A DNA stretch of 64,000 nt from positions 248,504 through 312,503 of the forward strand of contig NZ_FRCM01000003.1 of NCBI RefSeq assembly GCF_900142915.1, read 5' to 3'. The first letter of the stretch is position 1. The number at the start of each line of letters is the position of its first letter. The DNA is from Mucilaginibacter sp. OK098. GTDB taxonomy: Bacteria > Bacteroidota > Bacteroidia > Sphingobacteriales > Sphingobacteriaceae. The notes under the pieces are model-generated. The model had not been told where the DNA came from. It saw nothing but the letters and a program-made list of their open reading frames with translations, and ran no database searches. Made by a program: the position numbers and the translations under genes. Below, one piece after another: positions 18,116 through 26,660 of the stretch.

Positions 18116-20275
18116 ATGAAGTATACAATAGTCTTCTTTATTACAATTTTTCTTTTTAGCGGAGTTTCGGCGCAAAGCAAAAAAGAGACCGCCCTTAAAA
18201 CGAAGATCAACAGCATCCTCAGTAAGATGACCCTTGAAGAAAAAATTGAAATGCTTCATGGCAATGCCTTATTTTCTTCGGGAGGGGTAAAGCGTTTGGG
18301 TGTCCCTGAGCTAACATGTGATGACGGTCCCTTAGGTGTGCGCGAAGAAATAAAGCGCTTTGACTGGAACTCAGCCAATTGGACTACTGATTCCGCCACA
18401 TTTTTACCAAATGGTTCAGCAATTGCAGCGACATGGAACCCCTTAATGGCGAATAAATATGGAGTAGTTATAGGAGAGGAGGCCAACTCCCGGAAAAAGA
18501 ATGTAATGCTTGCACCGGCATTCAATATTTGCAGAATGCCGCTTTGCGGCCGCACCTATGAATATTATTCCGAAGATCCTTATTTGAACGGTCAATTGGC
18601 CATTCAATCAGTAAAAGGGATTCAAAGCCAGCACGTGGCAGCCTGTATAAAACATTTTGCTGCCAACAACCAGGAACTTAATCGCGATAGCGTAAATACG
18701 TTAGTTGATGAAAGAGCACTGCGCGAAATCTATTTCCCCGCATTTAAAGCAGCTGTACAGCAAGGTAATGCTTATACTGTTATGTCGGCTTATAACAAAG
18801 TGAATGGTTATTGGTGCTCAGAGAATGATTTTTTATTGAATAAGGTATTAAAAAATGAGTGGGGCTTTAAAGGAGTTGTCATTTCAGATTGGGGCGGCGT
18901 GCATCATACTGTTGCTGCCGCTAACAACGGACTGGATATTGAAATGGGATCAAGCGGGCCGTATGAGCAATGGTATTTTGCTAAACCACTGCTTGAGGCT
19001 GTAAAATCAGGCCAGGTTTCAGTAAAAACAATTGACGGTAAGGTGAAAAGAATTTTATGGCTGATGTACCATACATCCATGAGTGCAAATCATCCTAAAG
19101 GATCCATTGCTACACCGGCGCATGCCAAAACCGCATATGCGATTGCGTCAGAGTCGATAGTTCTGTTGAAAAATGACGCCCATTTATTGCCTTTGAAAGT
19201 GGGTAACATTAAAAGTATTGCGGTAATCGGTGATAATGCCACCCGTACATTTGCTTCGGGTGGTTATGGCGCCGGTGTAAAAGCTAAATATGAGATAACC
19301 GCATTGGAAGGCATAAAATCAAGATTTGGTAAAACGGCCGAAATTAAATTTGCGCAAGGGTATAAGGCCAATTATTCGGCGAGCAAAACTGATGCGCAAA
19401 ACGCAGGATCTGATCAGCCAGATCAAACCTTAATTAACGAGGCCGTAGCGCTTGCAAAAACAACCGACGTTGCCATTTTGTGCATCGGTTCAAACCGCGA
19501 ATATGAAAGCGAGGGCCATGATCGTAAAAATCTCGACCTGCCTTTTGGAGAGCAGGCTTTGGTTAACGCGGTTACCGCAGTTAATCCTAATACTATTATT
19601 GTAATTATGGCCGGCGCTCCTTACGATCTGAATGAAATCAGAAAGTCGAATCATACTATTGTTTGGGCGTGGTTTAATGGGTCAGAGGGAGGGAGTGCAC
19701 TTGCCGACGTTTTAAAAGGTGTTGTAAACCCATCAGGTCGTCTACCGTTTACTTTTCCCGTCTCATTAAAAGACTCACCCGCTTCCGCCTTAAATACCTA
19801 TCCTGGTAACAATATGACGGCTGATTATAAAGAGGGAATATTGGTTGGCTATCGCTGGTATGATACCAAAAATATTAATCCTTTGTACTGTTTTGGTTAT
19901 GGATTGTCTTATACCAATTTTACTTATACTGGTTTGGCTACCAACAAGAAAACCTATAGCCCGGGTGACAAAATAATGGTGTCTTTAAAGGTTAAGAACT
20001 CAGGCAGCTTTGCAGGTAAAGAAGTTGTTCAACTCTATGTCTGCAAAATGAACTCCATAGTTTTACGTCCTGAGAAAGAATTAAAGGCATTTAAAAAGAT
20101 TATGGTCTCGCCGGCTGAAACTGCCGCTGTTTCGATGAACATCGATGTAAATGATCTCGCCTATTTTGACATTAAATTACGCAAATGGATTGTTGAACCT
20201 GGCCAGTATAAAATACTGGCTGCCTCGTCTTCAAAAGATATCAGACAAATGGCATCTTTTCACATAAGCAGATAA
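18116..20275 (+). CDS. GH3 beta-glucosidase (possibly beta-xylosidase)
   Basis: This 719-residue secreted protein has a signal peptide ending GVSAQS. The N-terminal GH3 barrel contains KHFAANNQELNRD and the nucleophile Asp258 in VVISDWGGVHH. The alpha/beta domain has GEQALVNAV, and a C-terminal fibronectin-III-like domain follows (GKEVVQLYVCKMNS). A retaining exo-beta-glucosidase that shortens de-branched cello-oligosaccharides in the periplasm fits the locus. It has its own conserved promoter block upstream. Confidence 0.9.
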   Translation: MKYTIVFFITIFLFSGVSAQSKKETALKTKINSILSKMTLEEKIEMLHGNALFSSGGVKRLGVPELTCDDGPLGVREEIKRFDWNSANWTTDSATFLPNGSAIAATWNPLMANKYGVVIGEEANSRKKNVMLAPAFNICRMPLCGRTYEYYSEDPYLNGQLAIQSVKGIQSQHVAACIKHFAANNQELNRDSVNTLVDERALREIYFPAFKAAVQQGNAYTVMSAYNKVNGYWCSENDFLLNKVLKNEWGFKGVVISDWGGVHHTVAAANNGLDIEMGSSGPYEQWYFAKPLLEAVKSGQVSVKTIDGKVKRILWLMYHTSMSANHPKGSIATPAHAKTAYAIASESIVLLKNDAHLLPLKVGNIKSIAVIGDNATRTFASGGYGAGVKAKYEITALEGIKSRFGKTAEIKFAQGYKANYSASKTDAQNAGSDQPDQTLINEAVALAKTTDVAILCIGSNREYESEGHDRKNLDLPFGEQALVNAVTAVNPNTIIVIMAGAPYDLNEIRKSNHTIVWAWFNGSEGGSALADVLKGVVNPSGRLPFTFPVSLKDSPASALNTYPGNNMTADYKEGILVGYRWYDTKNINPLYCFGYGLSYTNFTYTGLATNKKTYSPGDKIMVSLKVKNSGSFAGKEVVQLYVCKMNSIVLRPEKELKAFKKIMVSPAETAAVSMNIDVNDLAYFDIKLRKWIVEPGQYKILAASSSKDIRQMASFHISR

Positions 20276-20370
20276 ACAATAACTGCCGGTAAACATAGGG
20301 TAATGTATGCATTAAGAATGACTAACGTTAAACAATATATAATAAATTTCAGATACTCGAAATTAGAAAA

Positions 20371-20607
20371 TTGGCAATTACCCTTTCTTTGTTATTGTTG
20401 GCATTCACGCTTTATATCAATGCCCGGGTGCATGTAGGAAATGAAAATACAAACACATCGGATGTGATCACTGTTGACCAGGATTCGCTGGGTGTAGAAG
20501 CTTATCATTATTGTGCTTTTACGGCCTGGAATGTGAGTAAAGTCATCAAAGAACAACGAGGTTGGGGTTTGCTTCGTGAACCGGGTGTCGCATCTTGCCT
20601 TCTTTGA
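20371..20607 (+). pseudogene. Possible GH27 alpha-galactosidase relic with a signal-peptide-like start
   Basis: A 78-codon frame opens only with TTG. It encodes a hydrophobic start (AITLSLLLLAFTLYINA), then NTSDVITVDQDSLGVEAYHY, which resembles the GH27 motif around VIAVNQDPLGIQ. The whole catalytic part between signal peptide and this motif would have to be deleted. Nothing further downstream resembles GH27. I regard it as a degraded fragment; the family call is tentative. Confidence 0.35.
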
Positions 20608-20684
20608 AAAAAGTCGGATTTATATAAAACAAAGTCTATTTAATACAATGGTAGACGTAAGGCTGACTAATAAATTTGTTATTA
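20608..20684 (+). promoter_or_regulatory. AraC-type promoter of the GH42 operon, near copy of the fucP promoter
   Basis: Two half-sites, AGTCGGATTTATAT (20612) and AGTCTATTTAATAC (20633), lie exactly 21 bp apart. A Bacteroidota -7 box TAAATTTG follows at 20671-20678. The 77-bp element aligns with 49450-49374 read on the minus strand with seven differences, all transitions, and no gap. In both places it points at the downstream gene (GH42 here, fucP there). Direct repeats two helical turns apart are typical of AraC-family activation sites. The leader to the GH42 ATG is about 140 nt. Confidence 0.75.
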
Positions 20685-20825
20685 CCAATTGTATTGATAC
20701 GGCTTAAATATTAATAACTCAATTTTTGATAGATGCCCCTGTGAAAATAGCGTCCTCACATGATACTTGTAATTCTGGATTTATGCTTTTAAAACAATTT
20801 GGAATATAACAAACAATTTATTACG

Positions 20826-22913
20826 ATGAAAAAATCTATACCACTAATTATATTAACAATACTTATTTCGGTATTGAATGTGAAATCGCAGGAAGTCAAT
20901 CGTTTTTTTCCTGAAAAAGACTTGATCACTACCGGAATATACTATTATCCCGAACATTGGAAGGAAAGCCAGTGGGAGCGTGATATTAAGAAGATTTCGG
21001 ATATGGGGTATGAGTTTGTACACCTTGCTGAATTTGCCTGGTTTAAGATGGAGCCGGAAGAAGGGAAGTTTGATTTTGAATGGCTTGATAAGGTGGTAGG
21101 CCTTTGTGCTAAATACAAGGTTAAGGTGTTTTTGTGCACACCTTCAGCCACCACCCCCATCTGGATGAGGGTTAATTATGCGGAGACCTTTATCATGGAT
21201 GGTCATTATATCCGCGCGGAGAATGGCACACGGGGATTAGGCTCAATCGTCAATGTGAAGTATCGCGCGTTCGTCAAAAAAATCGTGTTGGAAATGGCAA
21301 GGCGTTACGGGCAGAATAAAAACGTGATCGGGTGGCAAATAGATAATGAACCGGGTGCTGTTACGGATTATAGCCCACCGTCGCAGGACGCATTCAGAAC
21401 ATGGTTAAAAAATAAATACAAAACCATTGATGCATTAAATACGGCCTGGGGAGCCGCATTTTGGAGCCAATGGTTCAATAATTTCGATCAGGTGATCATT
21501 CCGAATACAAATTTAGTAGGCTGGTGGGGAAATAACCCCCATGCCCTGCTCGATTTTAAGCGCTACTCGGCGGATGCCCAGGCTGAATTTCTCGATTTCC
21601 AGGCCGGCGCCTTGCGGAACTATATTTCCAATAATCAGTACATCACCACTAATTATACCGCAGTCTGCACCGGTTCTGATCCCGGGCGAACAAAGAAACT
21701 CGATTTTGCAGCATATACAGCTTACCCTAACGGTGGCAGCGATAATATTGGTGAGCTTGGATTCAGGTTAGGAAATAGCAAAGTGATCCTTTTTGCATCA
21801 GAATATTATAAAAAGGTGGGCGGCGTATCGGGGGTGATGGAAATTCAGCCAGGTCCGGTAAACTGGGGTTCGTATAACCCGCTTCTTTTGCCGGGAACAG
21901 TGCGCATGTGGTTGTACCACTCCTTTGCTGCAGGTGGGAAACTTGCCTGTTCCTATCGGTTCCGCCAGATTTTATACAGTTCGGAACAATACCATGCAGG
22001 CGTAATACTGACAGATGGGGTAACGCCTTCGCCCGGGGGTGAGGAGTATATGCAGTTTATGAAGGAAATAAAAGACTTGCGCAAACAATATAAGGCAGGA
22101 GCTAAGATGCCGGAAAAACTGGCTGCGCGGTCAACTGCTATTCTTTGGAACCTGGAAAATTACTGGACTATCGACAGGCAAAAGCAGACCTCGCAGTGGG
22201 ACGCCTGGAATTATCCCATTAAGTTTTTGGAAATGGCGAAGTCTTTAGGGGCCCCGGTTGATGTAGTATCTGAAACCAGCGATTTGTCGAAATATAAGGT
22301 GGTAATTGTTCCTGCTTACGAAATGGTTGATTCTGCTACCGTAAAGAAATGGAATGATTATGTGGTCGGTGGCGGGCATTTAATCGTTACATGCCGCACA
22401 GCAACCAAAGACCGCATGGGGCATTTCTGGGAGGGCGCATTGGCAGCGCCAATATCCGGCCTTATCGGAGCTCACGTTCAGGCAACCGATATGCTTTCAG
22501 CTTATGGCAAAGGGGATATTCAAATAAAGTCAAAACATTACAATTGGAACACCTGGGCAGACTTGCTGGCGCCCGATCAAAATACAGAGGTACTAGCAAC
22601 ATACGACAACCAGTTCTATATGGGAAGAGCGGCGGTTGTAAAACATAAAATTGGTAAAGGTTCTGTAACCTACATAGGCGCAAACACTGGTGATTCCAAG
22701 CTGGAAAAGGATTTATTACGCGACATCTATGCAGACGCCGGAGCAACAACCGAAGACTATCCGGAAGGTGTTTATGTTTATTGGAGGGATGGTTTTTATA
22801 TGGCCATGAATTATTCTTCTACCGATTATACCGTGAATATTCCCGGGACTTCTAAAATTCTTGTTGGGGAGAAAATATTGAAACCTGCCGGTGTATTGGT
22901 TTGGAGTGAGTGA
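20826..22913 (+). CDS. GH42 beta-galactosidase
   Basis: The ATG at 20826 begins a normal signal peptide (MKKSIPLIILTILISVLNVK) and gives 695 residues. An upstream ATG at 20799 would hide that signal. The GH42 barrel holds acid/base Glu175 in GWQIDNEPGAV and nucleophile Glu339 in VMEIQPGPVNWG. A trimerisation-like alpha/beta domain (about 410-610) and a small C-terminal beta domain follow. It is the first gene of an eight-gene same-strand run with short gaps. It would release terminal beta-galactose from xyloglucan side chains or related galactosides; the exact linkage is not readable from sequence. Confidence 0.9.
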   Translation: MKKSIPLIILTILISVLNVKSQEVNRFFPEKDLITTGIYYYPEHWKESQWERDIKKISDMGYEFVHLAEFAWFKMEPEEGKFDFEWLDKVVGLCAKYKVKVFLCTPSATTPIWMRVNYAETFIMDGHYIRAENGTRGLGSIVNVKYRAFVKKIVLEMARRYGQNKNVIGWQIDNEPGAVTDYSPPSQDAFRTWLKNKYKTIDALNTAWGAAFWSQWFNNFDQVIIPNTNLVGWWGNNPHALLDFKRYSADAQAEFLDFQAGALRNYISNNQYITTNYTAVCTGSDPGRTKKLDFAAYTAYPNGGSDNIGELGFRLGNSKVILFASEYYKKVGGVSGVMEIQPGPVNWGSYNPLLLPGTVRMWLYHSFAAGGKLACSYRFRQILYSSEQYHAGVILTDGVTPSPGGEEYMQFMKEIKDLRKQYKAGAKMPEKLAARSTAILWNLENYWTIDRQKQTSQWDAWNYPIKFLEMAKSLGAPVDVVSETSDLSKYKVVIVPAYEMVDSATVKKWNDYVVGGGHLIVTCRTATKDRMGHFWEGALAAPISGLIGAHVQATDMLSAYGKGDIQIKSKHYNWNTWADLLAPDQNTEVLATYDNQFYMGRAAVVKHKIGKGSVTYIGANTGDSKLEKDLLRDIYADAGATTEDYPEGVYVYWRDGFYMAMNYSSTDYTVNIPGTSKILVGEKILKPAGVLVWSE

Positions 22914-23008
22914 CTAATAATATAAAAAATGCTTTAAATGGAAACGGGCCTGTCATAGTGGTTCGTTTCATGATCATTAAAAGACAGAAGAACAGTATAT
23001 AAATTAAC

Positions 23009-24922
23009 ATGAAAAGCTTTTTTTTAGTTCTGAGCCTTTTTTTTGGCGGCGTGAGTTATGCCCAACAGATTTTATCCCCTAATAAAAAAATTAAGGTTGT
23101 TGTAGAAATGCAGCAGGCAGGTTCAGATGGCTTAGGCGAGGCTTATTTTAAAGTGCTGTATAAACGCAAAGGGACTTATGTTGAAGTGCTGCCAACTTCG
23201 CCATTGGGCATATTAAGGGCTGACCAGCAATTCGTATCCAATCTCAAATTAATCGGCGAGAGCAAGTCTGCCGCAGTTCATGACAAATATGAAATGCTGA
23301 CCGGAAAGCGGAGACTTTGCGAAAATTTTGGCGCCGAAAAAACGTTTAATTATCAAAACGCCTCAAAACAGCCCATGAATATCACTTTCAGGGTTTATAA
23401 CGATGGGGTCGCATTCAGGTATGCTTTCCCCAACAAATCCGACTCTACTTTAGCAATTACCGATGAAGCTACCAGTTATGCTATCCCGAAGAGTACGGCA
23501 AGATGGATGCAGCCCTTTGATCAATCTTATGAAAAATTTTATCTCCTTAATACCGGGGCAAGTGACGAAAAAAACAATGGTGAGTGGGCATACCCGGCCT
23601 TGTATAAGGTTAATGACCAGCCTTTATGGGTGCTGATTTCGGAGGCAGGTATAACGCCGCAAAATTGCGCGGCGCGGCTTAGCTATAAGCCAGGCACTAA
23701 CCTGTATAAGGTGAGTTACCCTCCGGCGAAAAAAAGCTGGCATGGCGGAACTGTGTCCAATTTGCCATGGAAATCGCAATGGCATGTGATGATAATTGGC
23801 GGACTAGCTGACCTAATGGAAAGTACACTAATCACTGATGTGAGCGAACCTGCTGCCTTTAAGGACACGAAATGGATTGCGCCGGGAAGCGTTGCCTGGG
23901 TATATTGGGCGAATAACCACGGCTCAAAGGATTATCAGAAGGTGATAGAATACATTGACCTTGCCCAAAAAATGAAATGGCCTTATGTGCTTATCGACTG
24001 GGAATGGGACGTAATGTCAAATGGTGGAACACTAAAGGATGCCCTGAGTTATGCAAAAGGTAAAGGTGTCAAAACGCTTTTATGGTACAACTCGGGCACC
24101 GATTGGCTTGATCCGACACCGGCAGACAAGCTGTTAACACCAGAGAAAAGAGCAAAGGAATTTTCATGGCTGAATGAAATTGGTGTATCAGGTATCAAGG
24201 TCGACTTTTTTGCGGGAGACCAGCAAGATATGATGAAGTATTATATGGATATTCTGGAAGACGCAGCAAAATACCATCTTTTGGTTAACTTTCATGGAGC
24301 TACCTTACCCCGTGGCTGGGCGCGTACCTATCCTAATTTAATGAGTACCGAAGCGGTGTACGGTGCAGAATGGTATAATAACGATGGTATTTTAACAGAT
24401 AGGGCTGCTGCGCATAACACAACTCTTCCATTTACGCGGAATATAGTAGGTTCTATGGACTATACGCCGGTAACGTTTTCCAATTCGCAGCACGAACATA
24501 AAACATCCTATGCGCACGAGCTGGCTTTGGCTGTTGTATTTGAATCGGGACTGCAGCATTTTGCAGACAGGCCTTCTGCCTATTATGATTTAGCGGATGC
24601 ACCCCGTAAATTTCTGATGGACTTTCCTACAACCTGGGATGAAACGAAGCTGATAAACGGCTATCCGGGCGAAATGGTTGTTATAGCACGAAGAAAAGGC
24701 AAACTATGGTATGTGGCCGGGCTTAATGGGAAAGATACTCCGCAAACACTTGATTTGAGTTTTAACTTTTTAGGCAACGCGGATTATTCCTTCCAAATAT
24801 TTAAGGATGGAGCAGATACGAAGTCCATTACAAGCGAAACCAACGGTGTGAAAAGATCAGATACACTGCACATCCAATGCCTGCCCCGTGGCGGCTTTAC
24901 TGGAGTGATAGGCGGGAAATAG
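23009..24922 (+). CDS. GH97 glycoside hydrolase, probably retaining alpha-galactosidase type
   Basis: This 637-residue secreted protein has a signal ending VSYAQQ. An N-terminal beta-supersandwich (about 20-290) precedes the catalytic barrel. Asp399 in SGIKVDFFAGDQQ matches the nucleophile position of retaining GH97 enzymes, and Glu448 in NLMSTEAVYG is the likely acid/base. The inverting SusB-type Glu expected after NxH is replaced by Gly (NFHGATLPRG). This points to the retaining alpha-galactosidase branch rather than alpha-glucosidase, though that is family inference. Confidence 0.85.
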   Translation: MKSFFLVLSLFFGGVSYAQQILSPNKKIKVVVEMQQAGSDGLGEAYFKVLYKRKGTYVEVLPTSPLGILRADQQFVSNLKLIGESKSAAVHDKYEMLTGKRRLCENFGAEKTFNYQNASKQPMNITFRVYNDGVAFRYAFPNKSDSTLAITDEATSYAIPKSTARWMQPFDQSYEKFYLLNTGASDEKNNGEWAYPALYKVNDQPLWVLISEAGITPQNCAARLSYKPGTNLYKVSYPPAKKSWHGGTVSNLPWKSQWHVMIIGGLADLMESTLITDVSEPAAFKDTKWIAPGSVAWVYWANNHGSKDYQKVIEYIDLAQKMKWPYVLIDWEWDVMSNGGTLKDALSYAKGKGVKTLLWYNSGTDWLDPTPADKLLTPEKRAKEFSWLNEIGVSGIKVDFFAGDQQDMMKYYMDILEDAAKYHLLVNFHGATLPRGWARTYPNLMSTEAVYGAEWYNNDGILTDRAAAHNTTLPFTRNIVGSMDYTPVTFSNSQHEHKTSYAHELALAVVFESGLQHFADRPSAYYDLADAPRKFLMDFPTTWDETKLINGYPGEMVVIARRKGKLWYVAGLNGKDTPQTLDLSFNFLGNADYSFQIFKDGADTKSITSETNGVKRSDTLHIQCLPRGGFTGVIGGK

Positions 24923-24988
24923 CTGATAGCTTAAATAAAAATTGGTTAATAATGAACGAAGACGACGTTAAAACAAGAGATTAATAAT

Positions 24989-26575
24989 ATGAATAAGAAA
25001 TTTATACCCATCGTGTTAGCTGGCTTACTTTTTAGTAATGTTTTTGCTCAAAGTAACAATCCAAAGAAAACGGCAAAAACCGAAAGAATAATCAGCCTTG
25101 ACTTTAATAAAGAAAAAGGCCCTTTAAACACCGCATTTAAAGCGTGTGTGGGTGCAGGCCGTGCAAATGAAGGATTAAGAGCCGACTGGCAGCAGCAGTT
25201 AGCTATTGCTGGGAAAGAATGCGGTTTCAAATATATCCGGATGCACGGATTGCTCACCGATGATATGGCTGTTTACAGCGAAGATGGCAATGGTAAGCCG
25301 CAATATAATTACCAGTATGTTGATGCTTTATATGACTACATTATCAGTATCGGCATGAAGCTATTCGTAGAGTTAGGCTTTATGCCGGGAGCGCTTGCCA
25401 GTGGAAATAAAACAATTTTTTGGTGGCGGGGCAACGTAACACCGCCTAAGGATTATGAAAAATGGGAGGGGCTAATTCGTAACCTGACACAACATTTTAC
25501 AGAGCGATATGGAGCCAATGAAGTGAAGACCTGGTATTTTGAGGTTTGGAATGAACCGAATCTGAAGGATGGCTTCTGGACGGGTTCGCAAGCAGACTAT
25601 TTCAAACTATACCAATACAGCGCAAAGGCAGTTAAAAGCGTAAACCAGGCATATAAAGTTGGCGGCCCTGCAACAGCAGGTGCGGCATGGGTGCCTGAAA
25701 TGATAGCCTTTTGTAAAAATAATTCGGTGCCTATTGATTTTATCAGCACACATTCCTATGGTGTAAAGCAAGGATTTCTGGATGAGCATGGATCGTCTGG
25801 AACCGTACTTGATAAAAACGAATGGAGCGTTAGTGGCGACGTTTTAAACTCGCGTAAGCAGATCCAAAATTCAGCTATTTCAGGTCTTGAACTACATTAT
25901 ACCGAATGGAGTTCGTCTTATACGCCTGCCGACCCGCTTCATGATAGTTATCACGAAGCAGCGTATATACTTAAAAAGTTAAAACAATCTGAACCTGCGG
26001 CCAATTCAATGTCATACTGGACGTTTACCGATATTTTTGAAGAGTCAGGGCCACGTTTTACCCCTTTCCACGGCGGATTTGGTTTAATGAACATCGAGGG
26101 GATCAAAAAACCTGCATTTTTCGCCTATTCCTATTTAAACAAACTGGGTGAAACTGAGTTAGCCAATCGTGACAGCTCATCGTGGGTCTGCAAAAATCAC
26201 AAAGGAGATGTTCAGGTATTGTTATGGGATTATACCTATACTTTGCCCGATTCGGTAAACAACCAGGCTTATTATATTAAGGATCTGCCTGCCAAAACGA
26301 AGGGCAAAGTAAAAATAAATTTATCGCATATACCGGCTGGAAGGTACACGATGGAAATTTATAAAGTAGGTTATAGGGTGAACGACGCATATACAAGCTA
26401 TGTGGATATGGGCAGGCCAGGACAGTTAACCTTGCAGCAGGTTAAGAAGCTAAAGGAACAAAATGGCGCTCCCGTGGCAACACAGCAAATTGAAATAAAG
26501 CCCGGCACTGCGTTTTCCCGCGAATTGGATATAAGGGAAAATGATGTTCTGTTGATAAACCTGGTTAAACATTAA
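24989..26575 (+). CDS. GH39 glycoside hydrolase, likely beta-xylosidase
   Basis: A 528-residue protein with a signal ending NVFAQS and a GH39 barrel. Acid/base Glu189 is in FEVWNEPNLKDGF and nucleophile Glu306 in LHYTEWSSSY. The region after about 390 forms a beta-sandwich (VLLWDYTYTLPDS). GH39 includes beta-xylosidases and related retaining exo-enzymes. It sits between GH97 and the second GH42 in the operon. The real substrate could also be another pentose or a deoxy-sugar linkage. Confidence 0.85.
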   Translation: MNKKFIPIVLAGLLFSNVFAQSNNPKKTAKTERIISLDFNKEKGPLNTAFKACVGAGRANEGLRADWQQQLAIAGKECGFKYIRMHGLLTDDMAVYSEDGNGKPQYNYQYVDALYDYIISIGMKLFVELGFMPGALASGNKTIFWWRGNVTPPKDYEKWEGLIRNLTQHFTERYGANEVKTWYFEVWNEPNLKDGFWTGSQADYFKLYQYSAKAVKSVNQAYKVGGPATAGAAWVPEMIAFCKNNSVPIDFISTHSYGVKQGFLDEHGSSGTVLDKNEWSVSGDVLNSRKQIQNSAISGLELHYTEWSSSYTPADPLHDSYHEAAYILKKLKQSEPAANSMSYWTFTDIFEESGPRFTPFHGGFGLMNIEGIKKPAFFAYSYLNKLGETELANRDSSSWVCKNHKGDVQVLLWDYTYTLPDSVNNQAYYIKDLPAKTKGKVKINLSHIPAGRYTMEIYKVGYRVNDAYTSYVDMGRPGQLTLQQVKKLKEQNGAPVATQQIEIKPGTAFSRELDIRENDVLLINLVKH

Positions 26576-26660
26576 GCAGCAAAGTTTCATTTAAAGAATC
26601 ATTTCAGAAAGCGACAAAAAATAAAAAAGACACTAACTATATACCTTGCAAATAACTCCA

